Below, in pieces: positions 12,285 to 44,309 of a DNA stretch of 64,000 bases (position 1 is the first letter of the stretch; the number at the start of each line of letters is the position of its first letter). The stretch comes from Tubiluchus corallicola. Taxonomy: Eukaryota > Priapulida > Priapulimorpha > Priapulimorphida > Tubiluchidae. A program made the position numbers and the translations under genes. The stretch is from contig JAQGDQ010002375.1 in assembly GCA_030141605.1 (NCBI GenBank), positions 372,001 to 436,000 of the forward strand, given 5' to 3'. Below the pieces are notes generated by a model. It searched no databases and was not told where the DNA came from. It was given only the letters and a program-made list of their open reading frames with translations.

Positions 12285-12739
12285 CGGTTTTTCCAGAAGT
12301 TTTCCTCGCAACCCAAGAACCAAAAACACGATTCCATTGCTCTACAGGATTTTGACCGGACAAACGAGTTACCCCCGTCACAGAACCTTATGCGTAACTT
12401 ACAAAGACCAGTCTGTGAAAAGTGCTCCGAGGACAGTCACCCATCAGAAAAAATTTAAAAGTGCTTATTTTTTGAACAAAATACAAATCAACCATTTAGG
12501 CTGCGAGGTTAACTTCTGGGAATACGAACTACAACACTATTCCTCACTGCATCATTCACAATGTGTTTACAATTCATACAACAGTAAACTATAATGTAAA
12601 GTGCTATTACGTACGTGTTTTTTGAAACTAGGTGTTATCTTGGTGTGAATTGTTGCTTTATATATTATAATCTTGATCATGGAGTACTTTTGCGTGTCAT
12701 TTAGATCTGTGAATTTCTTTTTCTTATCGAACGCCTGTT

Positions 12740-12745
12740 ATTAAA
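12740..12745 (+). terminator. Possible polyadenylation signal (ATTAAA)
   Basis: An ATTAAA hexamer lies about 455 bases after the receptor stop codon. No canonical AATAAA is seen between the stop and the 50-bp satellite. It is weak evidence on its own in AT-rich DNA. Confidence 0.2.
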
Positions 12746-12880
12746 ATTTATATATCTGAAAATAGAGCGCACTGTTCTTAGTAATTCGCTGGTTTTAATA
12801 TGACAGCTATGACAATGAAGCCTATAATTTGACCGTGTACTAAAAGTGAAAAAAACTCTTTGCACAATTTTATACCAAAT

Positions 12881-13670
12881 CTATCACATTAGAGCCTAGT
12901 TTATTTCATAAATTCCTCACTAAAATGAATCTATCAGATCAGTGCCTAGTTTATTTCATAAATTCCTCACTAAAATGAATCTATCAGATCAGTGCCTAGT
13001 TTATTTCATAAATTTGTCACTGAAATGAATCTATCAGATCAGTGCCTAGTTTATTTCATAAATTCCTCTCTAAAATGAATCTATCAGATCAGTGCCTAGT
13101 TTATTTCATAAATTCCTCACTAAAATGAATCTATCAGATCAGTGCCTAGTTTATTTCATAAATTCTTCGCTAAAATGAATCTATCAGATCAGTGCCTAGT
13201 TTATTTCATAAATTCTTCGCTAAAATGAATCTATCAGATCAGTGCCTAGTTTGTTTCATAAATTCCTCACTAAAATGAATCTATCAGATCAGTGCCTAGT
13301 TTATTTCATAAATTCTTCGCTAAAATGAATCTATCACATCAGTGCCTAGTTTGTTTCATAAATTCCTCACTAAAATGAATCTATCAGATCAGTGCCTAGT
13401 TTATTTCATAAATTCTTCACTAAAATGAATCTATCAGATCAGTGCCTAGTTTATTTCATAAATTCTTCGCTAAAATGAATCTATCAGATCAGTGCCTAGT
13501 TTATTTCATAAATTCCTCACTAAAATGAATCTATCAGATCAGTGCCTAGTTTATTTCATAAATTCTTCGCTAAAATGAATCTATCAAACCAGTGCCTAGT
13601 TTATTTCATAAATTCATCACTAAAATGAATCTATCAGATCAGTGCCTAGTTTATTTCATAAATTCCACAC
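12881..13670. repeat. 50-bp satellite, 16 units
   Basis: There are sixteen head-to-tail units of exactly 50 bp with no length change. The unit core is AGTGCCTAGTTTATTTCATA followed by AATTCCTCAC and TAAAATGAATCTATCAGATC. Most units differ only at a few positions. The main variable block alternates between CCTCAC and CTTCGC types, and two units share the rarer TTGTTTCATA. Only the first and last units are clearly degraded. It begins about 600 bp after the receptor stop and could lie in its 3' UTR or just beyond. It is not coding. Confidence 0.97.
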
Positions 13671-16600
13671 TGATATCGTGAAATCAGAACTTAAATATCG
13701 CATTCCTCACTCGCAGGTCCTAAGTCCCGCTTCGAATTAATTTAAATTGATTGCAAATGCTACTTGTGCAGCAGAAGAAACCTGCCATTATTCCGCGCTA
13801 AACTTTCGCAATCTCATTCATTGCATTTATTTTATAAGTGGCATTGTACTCATTTCTCCATTTCATTAGGAAAGAACGGTTCATCTTTTATGCAACAGCT
13901 AATTAAATACACAATAGAAAAGATATTGCGTGTCTCTGATGCTTGCAATCATAATTAAAGCGCAAATGCATAAGATACGGATAGCGAAGAGACGTCTGTA
14001 AAGCATTGAGAAATGCACAAAATGGTATTTGTTATATAAAAGAAAGGCTGGAAAAATCGATTAGTCACACCAATCTCATCAATCGTATCAAGGTAAATGT
14101 TTGCCTCAAAATAGCAAAGATGGCAAGGAAATACACCTACTCTAAAACAAGAAACAAATTACTGTCCAGCTTCAAATTAAATGATACTTGCAAATGTTAA
14201 ACACAGAAAGTTGGAGATCTATTTTATTACTAAATCTTAACATTAAATTGACATAACATAGAGAAAAAAGATAATCATCAGCCCATCCTTATCAAAACTT
14301 ATCAGCATGTGACACAGTTTTAGGTATTGTGCAACTTTTTTAAGAATAAATGTTTGTTGACGTATCTTCCTTTCAAGTTGTCATTTACCACTCACTGCCC
14401 AACTAGACGCTGTTGCGATTTCGGAGCTTCCAGACATTAATAAATAAACTTGCCTCAAAGAAAATTACAGGGAATTTGACAAACTTACTGTTTTGCCCTC
14501 GCTATCTCTAACTAGCCACTGGTCAGGTTTCCAGAATCTAACTCGAATACCCGAGGTGGTACGACACATCAAAGAATACAGGCAATCTAAGAGTTTTGAG
14601 ATCAGAATGTACAAATCATTACCCGATAAACCCTTTCAGGCTCTGTAGAGACATAATCATCTTTCTCCGTCTGTTCCTCTCCCTTTTTGGAGGTCACGAA
14701 AAACTGGTTATGTGTAAAAAACAAAACTGTATGTTTAAAATCAATGTACTTGAAGTTAAGCAATCACTCTGATGGCTTAAGTGCCCCATTCTGACATTTT
14801 GTAAGATTTTCTAGCAATTCTTTGACTGTGTAAAGCTGGATTACAGGTAAGGCAGGTTGCTTTTAGAGATGAGTTTCTCTGCAGACTTCTCATTCCGCTT
14901 CACTTCCACAAGCTCCACGACAGCGTAACGTATAAGGAACACGTTACAACTACAGCAGTAACAATGACTAAAACACAGTCATTTGTATTGAATGTTCAAT
15001 GTACCAATTAATGCCTATGACATAGTGTCATAATTAGAAGAGGAATTTACGGATTTATTTCAAACAAATTAACAACAATCATCAGTACACTCAACCAGAC
15101 ATTGAAAATGAAGATCAACACGCTTGCATTCCAGTAAGTAACTGAAACAGAAAAAGCAAATAGAATAAGAGATTTTTAGTAGCCTATCAAAGAGCAGAGC
15201 TCGGTTTTTGCTGACTGATTGCGACAAAATCCTACCTGCTTAACCTAAAAAAGCTTCAAATTTAGAAATGCGGCTACAAAATCCGCTTGGAATGTAATAG
15301 AACCCACTGTTTTTGCAAAACGACATATAACAACTGGCAACAGTTAATGTTTAGTGCCACTTCAATAACAAGTGTCCCTTAAGAGGCTATTCTCAAATCA
15401 TCACAGTTGTTTCTCGAACATCCATGTAAGAGTTTACATTTACCAAGTTTTAATTCATGACTATTTGCACAATTATTGGCGTTTTGATTACAGCTCAAAT
15501 ATTAAAAAATGACTCTTCTTTTCACCTGTGTTGTTAACAGTCTTGTCACACATAATGTCTGTAAGGCTATTCTTTGCCACTGTTGCTTTAAGTGAGTTAG
15601 TCTATAACTTAATCCTAGCTGACAATATAGAATCAATCGAAAATAGCTAAAATAATTTGCAACTTAGCCATACCTATAGCTTTCTTATTTAAATGTTGCA
15701 AATGCATATAAACATAAATCAATAAGCAACTACGACTGAGGCATTCATAATGATCTCAAAACTCAAATTTTCACTTCCAGTCTTATAAAAATACACTGTG
15801 ATTACAAATAGTAGCAAAAATCGCTAACTTTGTGTCATTTTGCACATTTTTGCACATTCAGATTATTGCAATGGAGGTCATTTAATCTTTACTTACATAT
15901 GTGACAGTACAATAATGTAGAAGATGACTATGTTTTCAGGCTCAGAATCATGACTAAAAGTCCATGACTAGTAATTACTAAACCTAAGTGCTCTAATTAG
16001 TGGATAAATCATCACCATAATGTTTAATGATGCACATTTTAAACGATTACTGCCCCAAGAATTTCCAGTCCGCACAAATTTAGAAATGAATGCAATTATT
16101 TATAACTGTACGAAATACGCGAGGGAGAAGTTTTATATCAGGTGCAACATTTAATAGAAATGAAGACTGCAAATCCATGTTATCAAGGGGGTGCAGAGAT
16201 GCTAAAAAATATGACAATGGGAAAGCCATAACTCAAGAATGCATTGTCAGTTTAAATCAAGCTTCGTATTTGATAAATCCTAGAGAAACTTCAAATAAAT
16301 CTAGCGCATCTTTAATAATCAGCTTCTTACAAGTGTAAGCAGAAAATGGAAGATTAGGGCTTCAACTGGAGTGACAAAGTCACCTTGATACCTCGAGCGT
16401 GGCGTCCACGCTTTGAGTCCATCCATAATCAATGATGTTTCTAAAAGTCTTGTCAAAAACCGCACTAATCTGCAGCTTCATTGCATGAGAAAGCTAATCA
16501 AAATGCAAATTTGGAAGAAAGATTTGATGACAAGTGTCTCGGTGATTGAACGAAGATATAAGCTTGCAGATAAAACAGACGACAAATTGATGTTAGTTTT

Positions 16601-18590
16601 AGCAAACGCGTTCCGAAAAATCATTTCTATTACAATTATTTATTATTCATTCGTACAAAAATGTACATTAACATAACACAGACACACAGTACATACAATA
16701 ACATTTACAAACATAATTAGTTCCATATTTACAATACATTACACACAAAATAATACAACAGAAACAATATTCTTGATTTTTATTCTTAAAATACTCAGAA
16801 TTCTTTCACATTTGTTAATAACCAGATGCATTGATTCTTGATGGTGATGTTTTAATATCGTTTAAACAATAACCTGCTGCGGGGTTTAATAATTCTACGA
16901 AGTTTTCCAGTCGTTATTTGTACTCATTATTTGCAGATAGCTGAAATCGATTCTCGGCTCAGGACTATGGAAATGTGATGAATACTCAGCTCATTTTGCT
17001 TAGATTACAAGGAGGACGAAAACATCAGCTTCTGACTAGAATTTTCCTGACTGAATAACAAATTGGTTTAAGGATGAAGCGCAACTGTTTTTCTTTCAAC
17101 GCCATTATCTACAGGCTGACCAGTGTGTCCAATATAATAGAGTAAATATGAGAAACCATAGTAACAATAAACATTTCTAGCTGGTTTCGGGCGTCCTCAA
17201 TATTTATCTGCTTAATCAGTAGCCCAAACGTGACAAATTGTCTAAATAAATACAGCGTTTCGTCACCTATCATTCTCAATGCTAAATTCGGCACATTTTG
17301 TAAATTCTATTTGTTTAGATGGAATTGTAGAGTTTCACAGCTAAATTATGTTCGGTTATATATTGTAAATGTTGCCCCAAGTTTTGCTGACAAAAGACAA
17401 AATAGTTCACACGAAACAATGTCTTAAAGCAACCATAAAGCACTTACACTATTGATTAATTTCAAATACGGCAAATATCAATTGCTCTTTACGACAGAAA
17501 CCCAGTAAGATGTTGGTGAGGTTACCATGGTTGTAGTAAAATAAACAGGAATAAGTAACTTTAGAAAATGCATTCCATGAACAGCATTGACAGTTGCACC
17601 ACATGTAAATTATTACTTAATTAAATGAAAAGCGACAAGACAAGTAATAAGAAAAGAAATAAAAGATTAAAAGGCAAACTGTTCGAGTGCTCCCTGCTGT
17701 TAACCAAAGCAAAACACAAACTGTCTATGCAATGTGACAAATCTTTGGCTTAAAATTACTTGAGACAATGGTAAAGACAATGATCATACCAATTACTACT
17801 AACATTCATATCATCATGTCTAAAACAGTGTTACCCCTATTTCTTTGGGCCAAGTATATACTTGCTGTCAGCAAAGACAGAACTGCGCTACACTAAAATA
17901 CATAAAATATGAAATTCGGGTTTTCCAAGCCCTAAACTTACTACATATTAAAACCAAGAATTGACAGCAGATTTGTGCTCATAAATTTACATTGTCTTCA
18001 TTACATAGCATTAAGTGACATTTGTGACGTCATCAGGTCATGTGTAGTGCTTTAAAAATAAAAAAAGTTGTCAACGATTTGTCAACATCGGTAAAATCCC
18101 GATTCTCCTGTTACATTTACCATTTTAATGTTAAGGTAAAAAATTAAAGACGGTAATTCAATCAAAAACATTCATGCATGGTAACCCAGTGAATGCACGT
18201 GAATTTACGCAAATGTTCAGGTAAAATTACAGGTAAGAAGCCATGAGACTGGCACAGGTAGGTGACTTTGATTAAAGTCAATAAAATACATTATGCAGCT
18301 CTAGAGTCAAAATGAATGTATGGATTGGCACTGCTTTAGATTTGTTAAACTTAGAAAGAAAAAAAGAAATCCTCTTCACGACTTCACGAGTATTGTCTCA
18401 TTCTTTAGAAAGATCTCATAGCAAGCTCAAAAAATAGAATTCCAATTTCTAATGGCTTTCAATGTTGCAGAATTTCAAAATCAGGGAGCCATGAAAACAT
18501 AAGGACAAAATTTACTAGTCATCTCAGGCAATGTCGTCATCATTACTGTCTTTCGCTGCAGCTACGATCATTAATATCAGCATTCTTGTA
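13671..18590. other. No supported gene
   Basis: This is AT-rich intergenic DNA. Frames of 60-87 codons occur on both strands, several starting at TTG or GTG, but none has recognisable domains or splice sites in register. I looked on the minus strand for further WDR7 exons (helical repeats, C-terminal WD repeats) and recognised none. Confidence 0.5.
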
Positions 18591-18702
18591 GTTAATATCA
18601 TCATCACCATCATTCTGATCATCATCATCATCACCATACTGATCATCACCATTATCATCATCACCATCACTATGACCATCATCATCGTCATTATGATCAC
18701 CA
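18590..18702. repeat. ATC/CAT-rich imperfect microsatellite
   Basis: Interrupted ATC and CAT triplets produce long mirror-image open frames on both strands (Ile-rich on +, Met/Val-rich on -). These frames are artefacts of the triplet repeat. Confidence 0.9.
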
Positions 18703-20577
18703 TATTTACGATTATTAATATTAATATCATTACTAACACATGGGTTTTATAATTTGTCACTCAACATGACATTCTTAATTTACTTATTGTTCAAATTCAT
18801 TACACAAGACCTGGCTCATTTAACTAACAAACTCTGTTGTCATTATTACTGCTACATGCCTATATGCTCTGGTGAAGTGACCGACCAAGAAACTTCAAGT
18901 TAACTTCAGTTCATTTAGCTAAAAAAATTCATAATTGGGCAATCTAAATTTTACACAAAGGTCACTTTTCATCTTTCTTAACAATCACATTTTTATCTCC
19001 AACACATGCAAGTTACAGAGTTGAACAAATTCCTTGGCAAAGAATTGCACTAGGATAATGTGAACAAATAAAAATGCTCAAAGAAAAAAAGCATGAATTT
19101 TCATACCCTACCTCATTTTAAAGTACAGCAAAAATATGCATTTTAACACTTACAAAAATGCCATGTTTCTGAAAACTGAATATTAGCGTAGAAGCTTAAT
19201 GAACCGCTGGCGAGCACAGATAGTAGTGACATCATGAACGTATTGTAACATGAAGTAGAACTTAATAATCTCCAAATGGAAGAAACATGCTACGAGTGTG
19301 TTGCACGTGTTTGCAAAATCAAATACTGAAATGCAACGGTACAGTACAGCACTAAATATGAATTACACCAACTCGGCAAATTTTCAGTTTAGAAACTTCT
19401 AAATTTCAGTTTAAATTTCAAGCTTCTATCATGCAATTTCACCAAAAACCACAAATGAACACACAGAGAGAGAAGGGAGTGTGTCTGTTTTTTTGCAATA
19501 CGTTTCCGAGATGCGGCACACTTTACCATCTAACTAGCATGTAGTGAAATGCACATAACAGGGCATGAATGTAAAAGTAAACTTCTGTGGTAATAATTCT
19601 TTCACGAAGTCATTCTTGGAAAAAACAACATTTTCCCTTTCAATAAACAAGGCACAAATGTGAAATTAAACTTTTGTGGTCTGTGGTAATAATTCTTTCA
19701 TGAAGACATTCTTGAAAAAACAATATTTTCCCTTTCAATGTTTGATACATAGATCACTTTGAGCTCTGACATTGGGTTCAATATTGGGTCCGAATTTTCC
19801 TTAATGTCAATATTTCTAATGTATACAAATTTTCCAGGAATTTCTTTCAATATGGATTTATAGAGGTGTCAACCTTTGTCTTAAACTATAAATTCTTTTT
19901 AATAAACATCCCACCAATTATTTAACTATCCTTCAAGAACTACTACTGTTAACTCCTTTATTTTGCTGTCAGATCGAACTTTAATGGTAATAACATGTCT
20001 GAAATTCGGTTAATGGAAAAGCAGTTTGCGACAATACCTTGCAGTCAGAACCAAATTTAGCATGAAATCCGGAAATTCCCCAAATGATTAGTGAACAGGT
20101 GATCACTGTAATGAAAGGAGCATCCAAGAACGAGACATTTTGATTTGATAACCACATTGAGTGAGTAGAGCAGTAATTACAGCGTGCAGGGCAAGTTCGA
20201 GGAACACTAATTTTGCTCTTGTACAAAATTTATTTCACTTCGCGAATTCCTGTAATTGCCCAGGCATTTACTTGAGGACAATCAGTCTAGTTATCCCGGG
20301 GGTGGAAACCCTCAATTTACATTTGCTGGAACATGTACCGGAATTACGAGCAGGAAAAAAAGACATCATGCCTCAAGCTGATGAAAAAATGAAAAACACA
20401 TGAGAAACTAGTGTGAAATGTGCTGATGTTAAAGTACTACATACAACACAAGGTCAAACAACCCATAATACTAAATAATTCGATGAGGTTATTTGATGTA
20501 TGTTGAGTAGCAAAATGTTTAAAATACAACTTAAATGTGTTTAAAGCCTCAAAATTACAATTGAAAGTCTAAAAAAA
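18703..20577. other. No supported gene; one local duplication
   Basis: This is AT-rich DNA downstream of the WDR7 gene in the gene's own orientation. It contains a tandem duplication at 19.56-19.74 kb. Opposed 80-codon frames near 20.0-20.4 kb have no recognisable domain. Confidence 0.45.
19560..19742. repeat. About 90-bp imperfect tandem duplication
   Basis: The block containing GTGGTAATAATTCTTTCA, CATTCTTG and AACATTTTCCCTTTCAAT occurs twice in direct order about 95 bp apart. The second copy adds a small GTGGTCT insertion. Confidence 0.85.
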
Positions 20578-20639
20578 TCAGCTTCCCACTTTTTTCACAA
20601 TAAGATCTTGAAGAGCTTGTTGTTCTGTGGAATTCAATT
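20578..20639 (-). CDS. Candidate terminal exon of WDR7-like gene
   Basis: It follows an AG acceptor (GCACCAGGACAG) after a T-rich tract. The phase left by the 20709-20850 exon (one base carried over) is matched exactly, giving 19 residues beginning ELNSTEQQALQD and ending KKVGS before TGA. If real, the protein ends here without the usual C-terminal half. The exon is short and no AATAAA was seen just downstream, so it is tentative. Confidence 0.35.
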
Positions 20640-20708
20640 CTGTCCTGGTGCATCCGTAAAAACACAAGACAAGGTTTATATCACGTTATGGATAAAACAT
20701 TTTCCTAC

Positions 20709-20850
20709 CTGATAGTTCCCAATGCATGCGGCTGATCGATTTCACGCGATGTGAACTGGTGCTGGATCTGTGGTGTGAACCATGCCTACGTTTCTCGGGA
20801 GTTCCAGACATGAATTCTCCGTCAGTTTTTTCCAAGGATCCAGTTCTACC
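20709..20850 (-). CDS. Candidate WDR7 exon 22 (basic, His/Ser-rich)
   Basis: It is flanked by TTAATTCAG and a good donor (TCAG/GTAGGA). It is open in the required phase 0 and encodes 47 residues plus one base, with KRRHGSHHRSS and a closing SRMHWELS. The basic-His-Ser style matches exon 18 (KRKHRRHSR), which supports membership in the same linker. In other WDR7 proteins a helical block begins after a similar position. The donor of exon 21 that would join to it is not settled. Confidence 0.5.
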
Positions 20851-20931
20851 CTGAATTAATAATACTAATGTAATTATTAGTGTAGGAAAGTAATTAAGTG
20901 TAGTATAGGACCTATTAACTTAATTAGCCGA

Positions 20932-21010
20932 AGCAGTATAGCCGAGTGGTCATGGCGTGGCTGTTTACATCGCAAAGGATACATTCACATTCGAACATGG
21001 CTAAGGCACC
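20932..21010 (+). repeat. tRNA-like SINE head in WDR7 intron
   Basis: Box A TAGCCGAGTGGTCATGG is followed at about 50 bases by a box B-like ACATTCGAACATGG. It shares TAGCCGAGTGGTCA with the 7.65 kb element. It lies on the strand opposite the host gene and looks like a SINE relic. Confidence 0.45.
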
Positions 21011-22233
21011 TTAGCTTGTTTCATAACACTTAGAGGTGTGGCATTGATGATAAGCTAGATTCTGGTTCTGTCACAACTACCCATATTAAGTAGAAAGTGT
21101 GGCTGAATGCTAGATTCGAGGTTGTAATATCCCGAATTTATATAAAAAGCCACTAGAACTAGTTTGTGTAAAACTCATGCTGCAATTGCTATGACAGCTT
21201 AATGTTTGTGCATTCATCTATGTCAATGCAAATGATCTTGCATGTTTCTCATCCTAAAGTATTTTGGACTTATTAACTGTTATTGTGAAATAGTGTAAAC
21301 ACTTCATTATTGAAGTTATTTCACTTCATTTCAAAGTGTTCTTGTGTAAACACTTCAAAAAATTTAATATGCTAATGCACGTGACGCCCAATTTTGCATC
21401 AACCCACGTAAGACCAGAAGACAGCCCAAGGAGCACTGGTCTACAGGACCAAAACTAAATTTCAATCTAAATTTTAAAAACAAAACTAACGGCAACTATG
21501 CCTGCTAACATGGCTCTAAAAGAAAATTTTGTGACAAGTACAAAATAGACCTATTCCTTACGTTTCAGCACTATATAGAACTTGTAACATAACCCTTTCT
21601 TACCAGGAAGGCAACACAGACAGATTACTCAAATTTTTGCAAAAAATGCCACAACCCACCTGCAGATTTAATCATTTTCATATTATTATTTGGTTACTTT
21701 CATTTGAACAATAAATAAATGCTAAACGTCTCATTTGTTTATTTAAGAGAATGAAGAAATATTCCCCGTTTTCTTCTCAATGAAGGTCAACGAGAAAAGA
21801 TTCAAGAAATCGAATAAGATTATACGCTTAAACAACTGTGGCCTATCTTGGCTAGTATTATTGAGTTGAAAAATATTATTATTATAAGAAACAAAGAAAC
21901 CTGTTTATAAAAATCTTCCGTTTCCGACGCAGAACGTCGCATGCTGCTTGAAAGCTGCAAATTACATGCAAAAACAATCAGAAATGCATGCAAACTGAAA
22001 AATGAAAATGTAAGACAAATAATAATTCAAAACTAGGGCGAACAAAGAAAATATTTATATCAAACATTTATACGCTACAATTGTATGCAGAGTGTTGAAT
22101 CAAAACGAGTTTTTAAAAAAATATTAATATACTACATGAGCATCGTGAATTTTGACAAAATGAAACAATAAACTATTTACTATTAGAAATTAATGTAATA
22201 AACAATTATACGATAGACCAAAAAGTTTATATT

Positions 22234-42450
<20,217 letters not shown>

Positions 42451-43471
42451 GCTTGAAAGATCTCCAATGCAATGTACAACTTCAAGTCGATATTAATAAC
42501 AGTTACAAAATCGTTTGTCTAATTTCTGCTTCATCATCAGCTGTAGACATCAGACTGAGTGATGCAATCAGTAACTGTACTGTAAACACAGAATACAAAT
42601 GACGTACACTTACAGATAAAAAACACAATTAAATTTACATCATTAAGGAATTTACAGATTTGTACAATATCCCACAATGTAACACACAAATTGACAAAGC
42701 AGTCAAGTTGTGTTAAACTTTGATAATTAGTACAGTCCGGCACGGTATTGTTGCCAACATGGGACCAAATTTTTTCACCACGAAGTAATTAATCACTAGT
42801 CGCAAGATGGGAACTGCTAACCAATGACTCTCCAGTGACTCTTTGCACTCTGTAGCATTATTTCACATGAGAACCCAGGCTGAGATTTTTCACCATTATG
42901 TTTCGCACTATCCACTTTCTATCAGCCAATTATTTTAGTCACCTAATCAGTTTACGTTTACCAGTATATTCATAAAGCAACGATAGAAATTTAAAATGCA
43001 GAAATTGATAATTTTGATGCAATGTGACAAGGAAAACAATTTAATTAAGAAAATAATTAAACCATGGGCATTTCATGAAGGGTTCTATTTAGGCAAACAA
43101 TCAATTATTACCGTTGCCTTGGGTATAAGTATCACCCAACATGGTATGCTAGCTCAGGCCTACACTAGAAGACAATACAATCACGATAGAACGCCTAGCA
43201 CCTATTTAAAAATGCAAATTTATGCTTATATTTCACATTCAACATAATATTGCAAAAAGCGTCAACTACTGTACTGAGTTAGGCTGAGTCAGGTTTTTTC
43301 ACTGACAACTACAGAGTTTGTTACAAACACACAGGTATACAAAGTAGGCCTACATTGTCGCGAATGCTTCATTTACAGATAAGGCATACGCTTACATAAC
43401 GCAACAAACAACTACATGCCTTTTGCACAAAAACAATTAATTCCCTAATTATAATGATAAAACGGTCTTAC
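42451..43471 (-). other. Probable 5' UTR intron of WDR7
   Basis: No coding frame is recognised here. Candidate acceptors just before the ATG (TTGGAG or TTCAAG) would join it to the proposed non-coding first exon. Confidence 0.4.
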
Positions 43472-43545
43472 ACTGCTAGCACTTAACAGTAGCGGCCATG
43501 TCTGCTGCAGTTCTATCCCTGCGCCGTCTAGCGCGTGAAAACTTA
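43472..43545 (-). promoter_or_regulatory. Candidate WDR7 first exon/promoter (YY1-like site)
   Basis: This is a locally GC-rich patch in AT-rich surroundings. On the minus strand it contains GACATGGCCGCTA (43490-43502), a YY1-type core often placed just inside first exons. It then has a good donor AGT/GTAAGA at 43472. The ATG in that core begins a seven-codon frame (MAATVKC) followed by a stop, so it would act as a short upstream frame. The start of transcription is inferred, not shown. Confidence 0.45.
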
Positions 43546-44309
43546 TTTAGTTCAACATCATAATAAGGAAATTGGTATAATGAAAATTGAAATATACTCA
43601 ACAGCAAACAATATTATAAGGGATTATTATTGACAAGAAATATGTGAAAAATCAAAAGAAATCAGAGTGGAAAATATGTAAAATCAAAATAACATCTGTA
43701 ATACTGCACAAGCATACAGAAATTATAATTTACATAACAAAGAGCGGATCATGCGGGAAAAGCAGTTGGAATCCAAAAATTACATTACAAACAATATTGT
43801 AAGTTGTGTGTTATAATCGTGCATAAGCAAATGTATGAGGGAGCCATTAAAAATTACAAAGCGATTTTCGATGATCACAGGAAAAATAATTAGTCAGATA
43901 TTAAAAGCACAAAAAATTACCTGGATGACTCTATGGGGAGATTGACAATCGGAGTCCAGGCTTCAATATATAAATATTCTAGACTTTGCAAACTTGAAAT
44001 TGATCTACAGAAGTTCAACAATAAACAAATTAAATATTGAAATTAACTGAACCTGCTATTGCAGTAGTTGCTCTTGCATGCAGGTAGACAAATTATTGTA
44101 GTGGACAAAAGAAATGAGGCGCGAGAAACCACAGAACATTGACGATACAGTTGGAACTCATGTGCGACTCACATTAACTCCCTTTAATGCAGCGACAGAT
44201 TGAGATATTAACTAAAATAAACTAAAAAATAGCACGAACAAATAATTATCACGGCAATTATCATTATTTCTGGTAAGATTGATAAGTATGCTAAAGTTAA
44301 TCGTTTCGT

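Noticed and set aside
12881-13670. CRISPR-like array
   Set aside because: The 50-bp units are contiguous with no unique spacers, in an intron-rich animal genome. It is a satellite.
18524-18760. Met/Val-rich and Ile-rich frames on opposite strands
   Set aside because: Both are translations of the same ATC/CAT microsatellite.
19981-20403. Two 80-codon frames on opposite strands just past the WDR7 end, considered as further WDR7 exons
   Set aside because: Neither matches the WDR7 C-terminal half, and the available splice signals do not fit the needed phase.
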